A stretch of DNA of 64,000 bases from an uncultured Lachnospiraceae bacterium (GTDB taxonomy: Bacteria; Bacillota; Clostridia; Lachnospirales; Lachnospiraceae). A program made the translations under genes and the position numbers. Under the pieces are notes generated by a model. That model made no database searches. It had not been told where the DNA came from and worked only from the letters and a program-made list of their open reading frames with translations. Location of the stretch: contig CANQTF010000004.1 of NCBI GenBank assembly GCA_947626745.1, forward strand, positions 145,168 to 209,167. The letters are read 5' to 3'. Each line of letters opens with the position of its first letter. Positions within the stretch are counted from its first letter, which is position 1. This document shows, piece by piece, positions 17,544-27,836 of the stretch.

Positions 17544-18281
17544 CTACCGCACCTTGATCGTTGCCGCACTGGCCTTATACTCCTCCATGCGGTCCATTTC
17601 GCTCGTCTGGGTGTATGTGATCATATAACTCTTGTCGGCGTTGATGGCATACTCCAGCTGCGTGACCGTAAGCCCCGACACCTCGTAGCTGCACAGGATA
17701 CGGAACGCCGGATACCCGCTGATCTCCACGTCCTCGAAGCTCTCGACCTGCACCGTGATATCCTCGCCGTAAGCCGCGCTCAGGTTCTCCTCCGCCTGTT
17801 CCCGGAACTGCTCTTCCGTCAGAAGCTGCATGGAAACATCCCTGTCCAGCACCTCATAGTAGATCATGGACGCGTCGATCGGATAACGCTCCGTCACATA
17901 CAGGCCGGGCGTCTCCTCCGATTCCCGAAAATCCGCCGGCACGCCGAACACGCACCCTCTCGTGGCATGCTCGATCTCCATGACAGAGGTATCCTTCTCG
18001 TTTTCCTCCAAAAGCTCCGCCGTGAGCTGCTGCCTGGTCTCCTCATCGATATCCGCTATCTCCACGCCGGAGCTATCCTGCGTCTGCGGCGCCGTTTCGT
18101 TCGCCGCGGCGTCCGCCGTTTCGACCGTTTCTTCCTGCTCCTGTACGCTGCCGCTCACCGCCGCCTCGTCTTCGTCCGCGCCGCAGCCGGCCAGCATGGC
18201 CGCCATGACAGCTCCTGCCAGCGCCAGCCCTGCCGCCGCCTTGCCGCTATGTCTGTGTCCGTTATGATATGTCCTTCGCAT
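17544..18281 (-). CDS. Putative surface lipoprotein (245 aa)
   Basis: The N terminus has basic residues, a hydrophobic stretch and the lipobox LAGC at about residues 30-33, followed by an acidic linker rich in Glu/Ala, so it is very likely a lipid-anchored extracellular protein. The folded C-terminal part (FGVPADFRESEETPGLYV to the end, about 135 residues) resembles small PsbP/Mog1-like lipoprotein domains, but I cannot assign it firmly. Single gene. Confidence 0.7.
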   Translation of the reverse strand: MRRTYHNGHRHSGKAAAGLALAGAVMAAMLAGCGADEDEAAVSGSVQEQEETVETADAAANETAPQTQDSSGVEIADIDEETRQQLTAELLEENEKDTSVMEIEHATRGCVFGVPADFRESEETPGLYVTERYPIDASMIYYEVLDRDVSMQLLTEEQFREQAEENLSAAYGEDITVQVESFEDVEISGYPAFRILCSYEVSGLTVTQLEYAINADKSYMITYTQTSEMDRMEEYKASAATIKVR

Positions 18282-18429
18282 CTATGTACCCTCTGTTCCT
18301 TTATATACCCGCCCGTTTTCTCCCAAGGCCCGCCGCCATCTGCTCCGCGAAAGCGCGCATGCCCGCATCACGCGCGGGCACACCGCTTTCCGGCCGGCAG
18401 CCGCAGATATCCGTTCTGCCAAGCAAGCC

Positions 18430-18744
18430 TTAGGATTCCTTAAACGTAGCGCACTCCGTCGCCTCGCAGTTGTCCGCGCCGCAGCCTTTGATATCCACGT
18501 GCTCTGCGTGACATTTATAATTACTATTATACACACATTTGACGGCTTCGCAATCAATACTGATCGTCCGGCACGGATGCTCCAGAGAGCTCACATAAGC
18601 GCCCTCCCGCTTCTCGGCAAAGCTCTCGCAGCACGTATCCTTGGAACAGTCCGCGTGTTTTCCGCCCACCATGATATCGCCCTTGCAGCAATATTTCTCC
18701 TGATTGTAAGAACAGTTTTCCACTCCGCATTTTAATTCCGCCAT
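18430..18744 (-). CDS. DUF1540 protein with two Cys-rich repeats
   Basis: 104 residues from ATG 18742-18744, with AGGAGG five bases before it. Two tandem DUF1540 units (ELKCGVENCSYN...CCESF and SIDCEAVKCVYN...CATF) provide about a dozen cysteines in C-x4-5-C patterns, suggesting metal binding or a small redox/structural role. Very common in Lachnospiraceae; function unknown. Confidence 0.85.
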   Translation of the reverse strand: MAELKCGVENCSYNQEKYCCKGDIMVGGKHADCSKDTCCESFAEKREGAYVSSLEHPCRTISIDCEAVKCVYNSNYKCHAEHVDIKGCGADNCEATECATFKES

Positions 18745-18859
18745 AATAACCTCCTGTCTCACGGAACATGGCGCAAGAGAGCATGCGCCCGTGCCGTATT
18801 GTTTTACAATGGTTATTATTGGCAGTTATCCGATAAAATATACAGGCCGCCGCCCGCCG

Positions 18860-20467
18860 TTATTCCGCCGACAGACGGTACAGGTTGAACCAGTACCGTT
18901 CCAGCAGATGATCCGTGGGCTCAGCCACCGCAATTCCCTGGGACCTCCACAGCGAAACGATATCCTCTCTGTTGTTGAAGCTGCCGACAAACCAGACATT
19001 CCTGCCCTGCGAAAGCCAGTCCCGGATCTGCCCCGTGTCTTCATGCAGGACACCCTTCTGCCCGCAGATCTCCTGAATCAGCGATTCCGGCTGCCCGTAC
19101 CACAGATAGCTTTCATTGTTTACATAATATCCCATTACCATCTGCACCTGATCGAAATTAAAGATCAGGATATCATCGTCGCCGATCTGCGACAGTGCGG
19201 CCTCCGTATCCTTCATCAGAAGCGCCCTGTACTCCTCCTCGCCCATAAAGGCGCGGTAATCCCGCAGACCCACAAGCAAAAACAGCGCGCAGACCGCCAT
19301 GCTCGCCCACCGCCCGAAACGCGCCGTGTCCTGTTCGGCGAGCACGCCCGCCGCCGCGGCGAAGGCCAGCCAGAAGCACCCCGCCGCCGGGATCATATAG
19401 CGATAGACAAAGACCGGGCGGAATACGACCGACGCGGCTATGCCGAACAGCGCCAGACCCGCCAGCACCCCTGCGCCCGCAACGATAAACCCGGCGTCTA
19501 AAACTCTTCCATTATGGCATAGTTTAGCCAGCGCAGCGCATATCACTGCGACATATGAAAGAAACAATGCCACAGCCAAAACAAGGGCTGCCGTCTCGTT
19601 CGCAAACGACGGTTTCATCAGGAACTTCACGCAGCCTCCCAGCGTGCGCCAGCTCACCGGCTGGATCCAGTAATTCTCCTGCACTGCCGCAAGCTGCCCC
19701 GCCAGCGCGGCAAGCCACGGCGCATAGCCTATAACGGACAGCGCCGTCCAGAGCAGCCACTCTCTGACCCGCCGCCTGTCCTTTCGCAAAAAGACGGCCA
19801 GCACATAGAGATAGACCATCGCAGCGGCCACACCGGCAAAATACTGTGTATAGGCCGCGGCAAGCCCATAGAGGATCAGCGCCGCCGCGTGCCCGCGCGG
19901 CGCGCGTTTCCTGCCGGTCTGCCCGGCAGTCTCCGAAGCGTCCCGCACCGCACCGTCCCCACAGCGCGCAGCGATCTCATGCGCGTGCAGGAACGCCGCC
20001 GTCACAAACAGGAGCGCCCAGCTGTACATACGCACTTCCACGGTGTATGCGCTAAGCTGCGGCATGGAAATGACGCAGAACAAAAACAGGCCGCCGGCGA
20101 GAGCGCCGAACCGTCTGCGGATCAAAGTCACACTATAGGCGGCTAAGACAAAATACGGCAGCACCGACACGATCTTGGCGACTGCAACCACGTCCGCCGC
20201 CGGGGCAATAAGTTTACATAACTCTACCACAAATTTCACGATGCAGTAGTACAGCGGCGGATGCACATCGCGCGCCGTAAATGTAATGAATTCACCGTAG
20301 GAATGCCTGATCATTCCCACGGTGAACAACTCGTCATACCAGATATCATCGCTGAAGCACAGCGTCAGGCTCCTGCACAGCATCAGCAGACTGAGGCCGA
20401 ACAGGAAATACCCGGCGACGTCCTTCACAAGCGGCCTTGCGCCGCCCGTCTTCTTTTCATATCTCAT
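18860..20467 (-). CDS. Polytopic GT39/ArnT-like glycosyltransferase
   Basis: 535 residues with about ten membrane helices in the first 400. The first extracytoplasmic loop has the acidic DDIWYDELFT and a DVHPPLYY motif, as in PMT/ArnT-type (GT-C fold) enzymes that use polyprenyl-phosphate sugars outside the membrane; Asp/Glu in that loop is catalytic in characterised relatives. The C-terminal 140 residues are extracytoplasmic. Similar in plan to the gene at 38041. Two decamer copies (19118, 20212) lie inside it. The acceptor is unknown. Confidence 0.8.
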   Translation of the reverse strand: MRYEKKTGGARPLVKDVAGYFLFGLSLLMLCRSLTLCFSDDIWYDELFTVGMIRHSYGEFITFTARDVHPPLYYCIVKFVVELCKLIAPAADVVAVAKIVSVLPYFVLAAYSVTLIRRRFGALAGGLFLFCVISMPQLSAYTVEVRMYSWALLFVTAAFLHAHEIAARCGDGAVRDASETAGQTGRKRAPRGHAAALILYGLAAAYTQYFAGVAAAMVYLYVLAVFLRKDRRRVREWLLWTALSVIGYAPWLAALAGQLAAVQENYWIQPVSWRTLGGCVKFLMKPSFANETAALVLAVALFLSYVAVICAALAKLCHNGRVLDAGFIVAGAGVLAGLALFGIAASVVFRPVFVYRYMIPAAGCFWLAFAAAAGVLAEQDTARFGRWASMAVCALFLLVGLRDYRAFMGEEEYRALLMKDTEAALSQIGDDDILIFNFDQVQMVMGYYVNNESYLWYGQPESLIQEICGQKGVLHEDTGQIRDWLSQGRNVWFVGSFNNREDIVSLWRSQGIAVAEPTDHLLERYWFNLYRLSAE

Positions 20468-20519
20468 ACTGTCTACGCCGCTTTTGCGGGCGCAGCGCGC
20501 CCGCTCTCCTCATCGCGGC

Positions 20520-22478
20520 TTACTTCTCCTGCACTTCTTCCTTGCGAATGGCCTTCGTCCTGATCTCCTCGCAGATCTGATCGATGAACTCCCGGATCGG
20601 CTTCACGCCCTCATCTCCCGCGAACCGGCTTCTCACGGACACTGTCTGATCCTCCGCCTCCTGCTGCCCCACAACGAGCATATAGGGGAGCTTATCCAGC
20701 CTTGCTTCCCTGATCTTGAAGCCGATCTTCTCGGAGCGGTTGTCCACCGTCACGTCGATATCGTTCTTCGCAAGCTCCTTCCTGACCTGTTCCGCATACG
20801 CTTCATACTTCTCGGAGATCGGCAGGATACGCACCTGCTCCGGACACAGCCATGTGGGGAATTTGCCGGCGTACTTCTCGATCAGCCACGCCAGCGTCCT
20901 CTCATAGCAGCCCATGGAAGTCCTGTGAATGATATACGGGCGGACTTTGTCGCCGTTTGCGTCCACATAGTACATATCGAACTGTTCCGCTAAAAGCGCG
21001 TCCCACTGAATCGTGATCATGGTGTCCTCTTTGCCGTATACGTTCTTGGCGTTGATGTCCACCTTCGGGCCGTAGAAAGCCGCTTCGCCCACATCCTCCG
21101 TAAACGGTATGCCCAGCTCCTGCAGCATCCGGCGGATATGTCCTTCCGTCTCTTCCCAGACTTCCGGCTCACCGATATATTTTGCCCGGTTATCGGGATC
21201 CCACTTGGACAGATGATAGGTCACATCCTCCTCCACGCCAAGCACGGACAGACAGTATCTCGCATGGGCCAGACAGTCCTTGAACTCCTGCACCATCTGA
21301 TCCGGCCGCACGATCAGATGTCCCTCGGAGATCGTGAACTGGCGCACGCGGGTCAGGCCGTGCATCTCGCCGGAATCCTCGTTGCGGAACAGTGTCGATG
21401 TCTCGCCGTAACGGATCGGCAGATCTCTGTAAGAGTGCTGCGTGTTCTTATAGCAGAAATACTGGAACGGGCAGGTCATCGGCCTAAGCGCCAGCACTTC
21501 CTTGTCCTTCTCCTCATCGCCCAGCACGAACATGCCTTCCTTATAGTGATCCCAGTGGCCCGACATCTTATACAGATCGCTCTTCGCCATCAAAGGCGTC
21601 TTGGTGCGGACATAGCCCCACTCCTTATCTTCCAGATCCTCGATCCAGCGCTGCATCTTCATGATCATCTTCGTGCCTTTGGGAAGGATCAGCGGCAGTC
21701 CCTGCCCGATCACGTCCACCGTGGTGAAGAGCTGCATCTCCCGGCCCAGCTTGTTGTGGTCGCGCTTCTTGATGTCCTCCAGATGCTCCAGATATGCCTC
21801 CAGCTCTTCTTTTTTCTGAAAGGCGGTACCGTAGATGCGCTGCAGCTGCGCTCTGTTGGAATCACCGCGCCAGTACGCCATAGAGGAAGAGGTCAGCTTA
21901 AACGCCTTGATATTTTTCGTGCTCATCAGATGCGGCCCTGCGCACAGATCCACGAAACCGTCCTGATCGTAGAAAGAGATCTCCGCATCCTCCGGCAGAT
22001 CCCGGATCAGCTCGACCTTGTAAGGCTCTCCCTTCTCCTCCATAAACTGAATGGCCTCGGCCCTCGGCAGCACGAACCGTTTCAGTTCGTGGCCCTCCTT
22101 GATGATCTTCTTCATCTCCGCCTCGATCCTATCCAGATCCTCTCTGGAAAAAGGCGCCGCGTCAAAATCGTAGTAGAAGCCCTCGTCTATGGCCGGCCCG
22201 ATCGTCACCTTCGCTTCCGGGAAAAGGCGCTTCACCGCCTCCGCCATAACATGGGACGCCGTATGTCTTACGACCCGCAGTCCTGCCGGATCGTTGGCTG
22301 TCAGGATCTGCAGACTGCAATCGCCGTCTATCACCGTCCGCAGATCCTCCACCCTGCCGTCCACCTCGCCGGCACAGGCCACACGGGCCAGTCCCTCCGA
22401 CAGATCCGCCGCGATGTCGATGATGCGCATCGGCGACGCATATTCCTTGACCGAACCGTCCTTCAATGTTATCTTCAT
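20520..22478 (-). CDS. thrS: Threonyl-tRNA synthetase
   Basis: 652 residues from ATG 22476-22478 (MKITLKDGSVKEYASPMRI). Full domain order: TGS (1-60), editing domain with HTASHVMAEAVKRLFP, class II catalytic core with motif 2 (FRNEDSGEMHGLTRVRQFT) and motif 3 (HRTSMGCYERTLAWLIE), anticodon-binding C terminus. The zinc ligands Cys/His/His are present (MTCPFQYF and following). Upstream frame codons belong to the T-box. Expression should rise when uncharged tRNA-Thr binds the leader. Confidence 0.97.
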   Translation of the reverse strand: MKITLKDGSVKEYASPMRIIDIAADLSEGLARVACAGEVDGRVEDLRTVIDGDCSLQILTANDPAGLRVVRHTASHVMAEAVKRLFPEAKVTIGPAIDEGFYYDFDAAPFSREDLDRIEAEMKKIIKEGHELKRFVLPRAEAIQFMEEKGEPYKVELIRDLPEDAEISFYDQDGFVDLCAGPHLMSTKNIKAFKLTSSSMAYWRGDSNRAQLQRIYGTAFQKKEELEAYLEHLEDIKKRDHNKLGREMQLFTTVDVIGQGLPLILPKGTKMIMKMQRWIEDLEDKEWGYVRTKTPLMAKSDLYKMSGHWDHYKEGMFVLGDEEKDKEVLALRPMTCPFQYFCYKNTQHSYRDLPIRYGETSTLFRNEDSGEMHGLTRVRQFTISEGHLIVRPDQMVQEFKDCLAHARYCLSVLGVEEDVTYHLSKWDPDNRAKYIGEPEVWEETEGHIRRMLQELGIPFTEDVGEAAFYGPKVDINAKNVYGKEDTMITIQWDALLAEQFDMYYVDANGDKVRPYIIHRTSMGCYERTLAWLIEKYAGKFPTWLCPEQVRILPISEKYEAYAEQVRKELAKNDIDVTVDNRSEKIGFKIREARLDKLPYMLVVGQQEAEDQTVSVRSRFAGDEGVKPIREFIDQICEEIRTKAIRKEEVQEK

Positions 22479-22511
22479 TATGCTCGTCCATCCTTTCTTA
22501 TCGTCATAAAT

Positions 22512-22760
22512 AAAAAATCCCCTGCACTGCCGCTGCGGCAATGCAGAGGACGTATCTCTACGCGGTTCCACCTCGCTTGTCCCGCGCGCCCTGCGACGGC
22601 TTACCGAGACCTCTCATTCGACTGTAACGTGAGTCAACGGACCGGATTGGGGTCACTCAGGGGCCGTTTTCAAATGTTTCCGGCAAAAGCGCTTTCAGCA
22701 CACGGCGCTTCTCTCTGCTGCGTTCCACATCCTACTCTTCCCATCATCGTTTTGTCTTAT
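22512..22760 (-). promoter_or_regulatory. T-box riboswitch of thrS
   Basis: The minus-strand leader contains the T-box core GGTGGAACCGCG (complement at 22561-22572), upstream Stem-I-like structure including a GTGACCCC segment that could present a Thr ACC specifier, and a terminator hairpin at 22519-22549 followed by six T residues (22512-22517). The antiterminator would pair the GGTGGAACC bulge with the 5' side of the terminator. The specifier assignment is tentative. Confidence 0.88.
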
Positions 22761-22822
22761 GCGCGCTGCTCCGCGAGCTTTACGCCAAGCCGCGCCTGTC
22801 TTTACCGCCTGACTATATCTGT

Positions 22823-22851
22823 ATTCTATGCCAAAGCGGGAAAAAAGTAAA
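22823..22851 (-). promoter_or_regulatory. Promoter of the thrS T-box transcript
   Basis: TTTACT (22846-22851), 17-bp spacer, TAGAAT (22823-22828) on the minus strand, placed about 70 nt before the recognisable T-box structure. Confidence 0.65.
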
Positions 22852-22881
22852 GCCTCAAAATTTTACATCTGCGCAGACCGG

Positions 22882-23391
<510 letters not shown>

Positions 23392-23700
23392 CGTACCATA
23401 CCACCCTTTGTCCTGTAATCCGTAATGACGGCCGCACGGCAAGGCGCTTTCCCGTCTGTCCGAAGGCGCGCGGCGGCACTGTCATCCGATATCTAAGTAT
23501 ATAACAGTTTCCAAGAAATGTAAATTTAAAAAAATTTACCGGCCCATGTATAAACTTTCCGAAAGCGGCAACAATGTTAATAGTCAAAAGATAAGGAAAT
23601 ACTTATCCTCCCCTAATCAAAGGCCCCCGTTGCCGCAAAGACGCGTCTTCGGGGGTCTTTTCTGCCGTCCGCCATATCCCGTGCGGTGAACGCTGTATCG
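23392..23700. other. Intergenic region without a gene
   Basis: Contains the upstream region of the SEC-C gene and, at 23619-23662, a G/C-rich hairpin (AAAGGCCCCCG / CGGGGGTCTTT) that can terminate the HIT gene. An AT-rich stretch at 23515-23545 could hold a promoter, but no good -35/-10 pair was found. Confidence 0.6.
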
Positions 23701-24120
23701 TCACAGACATTTTCTGATCTTCTCTATCATCTCCGCATACTCGTCATCGCTCAGATATACCTTGTCGGGATTCATCTGGAACGTGCCGCCCCACTCGTCC
23801 CCGTCCTTGTACTTCGGGACCAGATGCATGTGCAGATGACAGCTGGTATCGCCGTAAGCGCCGTAATTCAGCTTATCCGGCGAAAAAGCCCGGTGGATCG
23901 CCTTCGCCGCCCTCGTCACATCGGCGAAGAAACGGTTTCTCTCCTCCTCGCTGATGTCCACGATCTCGCTGACATGATCCTTGTAAGCCACGATGCATCT
24001 GCCGGGCTTGCTCTGCTCCTTAAATAAGATCAACTGGCTCACGTCCAGATCGCAGATCTTGATCCCGAATTTCGCCAGAAGCTCCCCGCCCTGACAGTAA
24101 CCGCAGTTTTCTCCCTTCAT
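23701..24120 (-). CDS. HIT family nucleotide hydrolase/transferase
   Basis: 139 residues from ATG 24118-24120 with AGGAGG ten bases upstream. The histidine triad HLHMHLVPK is intact in the C-terminal third, and an N-terminal CGYC pair resembles the zinc-binding variant of the family. HIT proteins hydrolyse AMP-lysine, AMP-NH2 or dinucleoside polyphosphates. Monocistronic. Confidence 0.9.
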   Translation of the reverse strand: MKGENCGYCQGGELLAKFGIKICDLDVSQLILFKEQSKPGRCIVAYKDHVSEIVDISEEERNRFFADVTRAAKAIHRAFSPDKLNYGAYGDTSCHLHMHLVPKYKDGDEWGGTFQMNPDKVYLSDDEYAEMIEKIRKCL

Positions 24121-24269
24121 AACACAATACCTCCTAACCGATAATGTCATCTACAGATCTTTGCCGATCCCGCCATGTCATTCTGGCATCTTATAAGGAC
24201 AGTTTACCACAATCTCTTTCCTTTTCCTACTATAAAATATTATCAAAAACAGTATCGTTTCCTCACCCT

Positions 24270-25625
24270 TTACGGGGACTGCGGGCACAAGACCTTCTTG
24301 TACTTCGCACGCTCCTCCAAAAGCCGCCGGTACAGCGCCTCGTCCATCTCGCCCGGCTCTTTGCCCGCCCGATAGGCTTCGCTCTTTATGTCCGTCCAAG
24401 TCTCAAAGTCGCACACATAGACGGTCACGGTGGAAATATCGTGTCCGTATGTGCTGAACTGGTCTGCATTGACGCCGCTCGCAAGCGGTCTTTGATCCTT
24501 ATCAAGAACTGCCGGCCATGCCGCCTCTTTCTCCGGGCAGACCACATGCACCGTCAGCTCGCTCGGCGAAAGCTCCACATACTCCAGTCCCCAGCCTTCC
24601 CCGTTCACCTCGTCGATACGGAGCACGGAAGCGCCTTTGCCGCTTTGACGGATCTCGATATCGTCCGCAAATCTCCATGTGCCCCTGACCTTATAATTGC
24701 CGTCTTGGACATAGCCCTCGAACCGGTCGATCGCAAGACCCATCCGAAAGCTCTCCGGCACCTCGTATTCGTCCAGCCAGTCGGCGCGGTTTTCCTCGGT
24801 CAGCTCGATGCCCGCAAACGGCTCTCCGCGCACCGCGGCTGCCGCCTCCCCTTCGCGGTACGCCTGATCGTACTTCCTGTAATCCCACTTGATGCTGTCG
24901 TAATCGATCCGCATAACGCCCTCGAAGGTATACTCGTCCACAAGTCTGCCCTCGATCTGTCTGCCGCCGTTCACAAGTTCATCGCCGGCATCGCGGAAGC
25001 TGTAACGCTCCTCGGTGCTCACCGTCAGGATCTGCCTGTGCGGCTCCGCCAGCATGAAAGCGAACGCCGGAAAAGGTGTTTCACTCTCTATGCGCATACC
25101 CACAAAGACCGCCTGATTCGATGCATAGTATTCCATAAGCGTCACGGTAAGTCCCTGATCCGCAGCCTGATATCGCAGAGCATCGTCCCCCTCCGTATCC
25201 TGCCCGTCTACAGTGCCGCTGCTTTCTCCGTCTTCCGCCCTATCGGCTTGCGTCTCTTCTCCCTGCCAGGAAACGATCTCTTCCTCCGGTATCCCGCTGT
25301 AATGGAACAGCCCCTGCAGCTTCCCGAAAATACTGCCGACTATGGGAAGCTCCTCCGCCAGCGACGGATCCGCCACGCAGAAGAGCACCGCCAGCGCCAA
25401 TACTGCTGCCGCCGCGCCAAAACCGCCCGCCGCCCGCCGCCAAGCGAGCCCTCTTTTCAGGCGGCCGTCCTTTCTGCGCTTTCTGCCGCCCCGTCTCTGC
25501 CCGGCGGCCCTGTCCCTGATCTCATCGTAGGCGCTCTGTATTTTCTGTTCGATAAGCCGGCTGTCCGGCAGATCCGCCCCAAGGATCCGCCTCAGCTCTT
25601 CGTCCGTATATACTCTTCTCATCAT
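24270..25625 (-). CDS. DUF4179 membrane protein, probable anti-sigma factor
   Basis: 451 residues. The cytosolic N terminus (1-63) begins MMRRVYTDEELRRILG, followed by a basic stretch and a single membrane helix at about 66-86. The 365-residue extracytoplasmic part includes a DUF4179-type immunoglobulin-like region. It follows the ECF sigma gene by 63 bp on the same strand, the standard sigma/anti-sigma order, so it probably holds the sigma factor at the membrane until an envelope signal arrives. The role is inferred from layout. Confidence 0.78.
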   Translation of the reverse strand: MMRRVYTDEELRRILGADLPDSRLIEQKIQSAYDEIRDRAAGQRRGGRKRRKDGRLKRGLAWRRAAGGFGAAAAVLALAVLFCVADPSLAEELPIVGSIFGKLQGLFHYSGIPEEEIVSWQGEETQADRAEDGESSGTVDGQDTEGDDALRYQAADQGLTVTLMEYYASNQAVFVGMRIESETPFPAFAFMLAEPHRQILTVSTEERYSFRDAGDELVNGGRQIEGRLVDEYTFEGVMRIDYDSIKWDYRKYDQAYREGEAAAAVRGEPFAGIELTEENRADWLDEYEVPESFRMGLAIDRFEGYVQDGNYKVRGTWRFADDIEIRQSGKGASVLRIDEVNGEGWGLEYVELSPSELTVHVVCPEKEAAWPAVLDKDQRPLASGVNADQFSTYGHDISTVTVYVCDFETWTDIKSEAYRAGKEPGEMDEALYRRLLEERAKYKKVLCPQSP

Positions 25626-25688
25626 GATTCCCTTCTTCCTGCTCTCTTTCTTCCCGATGCGCTCCGCCGTCCTGTACGGCCTTCCCGT

Positions 25689-26192
25689 TCAGATAGCCCG
25701 GCGCAGCCGCTCCTTGCCACGGCGCAGTCTGCTCTTCACCGTGTTCTCATTCATCTTAAGGATCCGGGCGATCTGCGCGATACTGTACTGTTCCCCGAAA
25801 TACATCTGGAAGATCATGCGGCTTTCCTCCGGAAGCTGCCGTAACAGATCGTGAAACTCCAGATCGCTCTGTACCTCAATGCCTTGCGATGTGCGGCGCT
25901 CATAGTCTTCCGCATCCGGATCGTACGCGATCTGCCTCTTCCTCTGCCTGTATATCTTGGTGCAGTTGTTGAGCAGGATACGCACAAGCCATGTCCTGAA
26001 ATATTCCGGCTTTTGCAGCCTGTGGATATGCTCGAAGGCGTCCAGAACCGTATCCTGCAGGGCGTCCGCCACATCCTCCTCCCGCTTCAGATAGGCGAAG
26101 GCAATCCGCTTCATGCTCTCCTTATTGTCCTCCATCAGACGAATGAACGCTTCCGCATCCCCGCTTTTTGCTCTTTTGATCAGTTGTGTCAT
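25689..26192 (-). CDS. ECF-type RNA polymerase sigma factor
   Basis: 167 residues from ATG 26190-26192 with AGAGGA upstream. Sigma-70 region 2 (AFAYLKREEDVADALQDTVL) and region 4 (LPEESRMIFQMYFGEQYSI and the helix-turn-helix NENTVKSRLRRGKERL) are complete. No region 3, as usual for ECF. Forms a pair with the DUF4179 protein. Targets are unknown. Confidence 0.92.
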   Translation of the reverse strand: MTQLIKRAKSGDAEAFIRLMEDNKESMKRIAFAYLKREEDVADALQDTVLDAFEHIHRLQKPEYFRTWLVRILLNNCTKIYRQRKRQIAYDPDAEDYERRTSQGIEVQSDLEFHDLLRQLPEESRMIFQMYFGEQYSIAQIARILKMNENTVKSRLRRGKERLRRAI

Positions 26193-26301
26193 GTTTTCCT
26201 CTATTCCGAAGCGATGCTCTGCAAATCTATCGCTCCCTACACTCATTAGATGAAACAGGCCGCCGTCAGGTTGCATCGAATCTGTTTTTTGAAAAAAGCA
26301 T

Positions 26302-26336
26302 AAAAAAACCTTAAGGATACGTCGCTCCTTAAGGTT
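26302..26336 (-). terminator. Terminator of the hydrolase gene
   Basis: A perfect 11-bp stem (AACCTTAAGGA / TCCTTAAGGTT) followed by seven T on the minus strand, downstream of 26373. Confidence 0.9.
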
Positions 26337-26372
26337 CTTCCTCTGTCGGATCTGTGCGGGCCGCGCTCTCCT

Positions 26373-27122
26373 CTACCTGTCCGCGCCGTCCGTGGACACG
26401 AATGCGGCGGTCATCTCAGCCATACGCCTGTCGCCTTCCTGCGTAAAGCCGTGTCCTTCTCCCGCAAAGGCCCGCAGCACGGCGTCGGGATAGCGCTTTA
26501 CCGCCTGTTCACTGTAGGAGAGCGGCACCACCTCGTCGTCGGTTCCGTGTACGATCAGCACCGGTCTGTCGAATCCTTCCGCCTGTTCCTCCCACTTCAG
26601 ATCGTACAGCGTCTCCACATAGGCTCTGCCCAAAGTCATATCCCAGAAAGGGATCTCTTCGGGGATATCTTCCGCGTGCGGAAACTGCTTGATCCAGTCG
26701 TGCGCGATGCAGAAAGCCGGATATTTTAAGATCATGCCCCGTATCTGATCCCGGCGCTCCTTCGCCGCCATAGCGGACACCATACCGCCCTGACTGGAGC
26801 CGAACAGATAGATACGGTCCCGGTCGACCCAGTTCAAAAACCTCACTTCGTCCAACACCGCCAGAAGATCCTGTTTCTCGGTAAAGAGCGTCATCTCCGT
26901 GGTCGAAAACCCGCTCTTGTCCCTGTTGCCGCCGCCGCAGAAATTCAGCGCGACAGCGCCGATCCCCTCGGCTGCCAGATATTCCCCCAGATACGCATGA
27001 TCCGAGGCATGACCGTTGTAGCCGTGGCTTATGATGACCATAGGGTGTCTGCCGCCGCCTTCCGGACGATAGAGCATACAGTCCACCCGTCTGCCGTGAT
27101 GCGGTATGATGATCTTCTCCAT
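26373..27122 (-). CDS. Alpha/beta hydrolase (esterase/feruloyl-esterase-like)
   Basis: 249 residues. Catalytic triad candidates: Ser110 in GSSQGG, Asp196 in HGTDDEVVP and His224 in GEGHGF; oxyanion region HGYNGHASDH near residue 33. No signal peptide, so cytoplasmic. Such proteins deacylate small esters, and the fold is shared with cinnamoyl esterases of gut anaerobes; the substrate is undetermined. Its own terminator follows. Confidence 0.87.
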   Translation of the reverse strand: MEKIIIPHHGRRVDCMLYRPEGGGRHPMVIISHGYNGHASDHAYLGEYLAAEGIGAVALNFCGGGNRDKSGFSTTEMTLFTEKQDLLAVLDEVRFLNWVDRDRIYLFGSSQGGMVSAMAAKERRDQIRGMILKYPAFCIAHDWIKQFPHAEDIPEEIPFWDMTLGRAYVETLYDLKWEEQAEGFDRPVLIVHGTDDEVVPLSYSEQAVKRYPDAVLRAFAGEGHGFTQEGDRRMAEMTAAFVSTDGADR

Positions 27123-27194
27123 TTTGATATCCTCCTTCCGGTCAAAGCCGGCCGCGCCGCATTCCCTGTCTTCCTGCGTCTTCCCGATGCCGCG

Positions 27195-27725
27195 CTACAG
27201 ATACGACACCTGTTTGTCCCTGTCGAACGTGTGCGGTTCCTTGTTCATCGCCTTGTGGCCGACCGCTATGGCGATCTCGTAGCGATAACCCTGCGGGAAT
27301 TTCAGCGCATCTGCAAAATACGCCTTCTTCTCTCCCGCCAGCGCGTCTTTGACACAACCGATGATCAGGCTGCCGAGCCCCATGCTCTCCGCCGCGATCG
27401 CAATATTTTCCACTGCGATGCCCGCGTCGAGGCTGCTCCAGTAATACGTCTCGTCCGCGCTTAAGAAAAGCACCGTAGGCGCGCCATAATAAAAATTCTG
27501 CGGCGGATCCTGAATATCCCGCAGTTTGTTTTTCAACTCTTCCAGCTCCGTGAGGATCGGATCGCCGCCGTCCACCACAGTGATGTGGATCTCCTGTTTA
27601 TTTGCCGCCGTGGGCGCCTGTAATCCTGCCAGGATCAGGCTGTCCAGTTCTTCCTTCGTCAGCTTCTCGTCCGTGTATCCGCGGGTAGAGCTTCTCTTCT
27701 CTATTGCCTGTAATACTTCGTTCAT
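27195..27725 (-). CDS. Nitroreductase family protein
   Basis: 176 residues from ATG 27723-27725 with AGGAGGG. FMN-binding pattern: KRSSTRGYTDEKL (RSxR phosphate contact) and LQAPTAANKQ near the N terminus, then GIAVENIAIAAESMGLGSLIIG. An NAD(P)H-dependent flavoprotein reducing nitro compounds or quinones. The physiological substrate is unknown. Confidence 0.9.
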   Translation of the reverse strand: MNEVLQAIEKRSSTRGYTDEKLTKEELDSLILAGLQAPTAANKQEIHITVVDGGDPILTELEELKNKLRDIQDPPQNFYYGAPTVLFLSADETYYWSSLDAGIAVENIAIAAESMGLGSLIIGCVKDALAGEKKAYFADALKFPQGYRYEIAIAVGHKAMNKEPHTFDRDKQVSYL

Positions 27726-27836
27726 GCTTTTCCCTCCTGTCACACAACGGCTCCGTCTGCGTAAACCGTATGTCTCTTTTTCCTAAATTGTACCACGGTC
27801 CGGGAGTTTTGTCAGTGATAAAATATGTTTTGCACC

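Noticed and set aside
20468..20519. GC-rich hairpin between thrS and the GT39-like gene as terminator
   Set aside because: The stem is followed by A residues in the direction of transcription, not T, so it is not an intrinsic terminator of thrS.
21138..22850. Plus-strand open frame of 570 codons across thrS
   Set aside because: Antisense of threonyl-tRNA synthetase and its T-box; no conserved motif.
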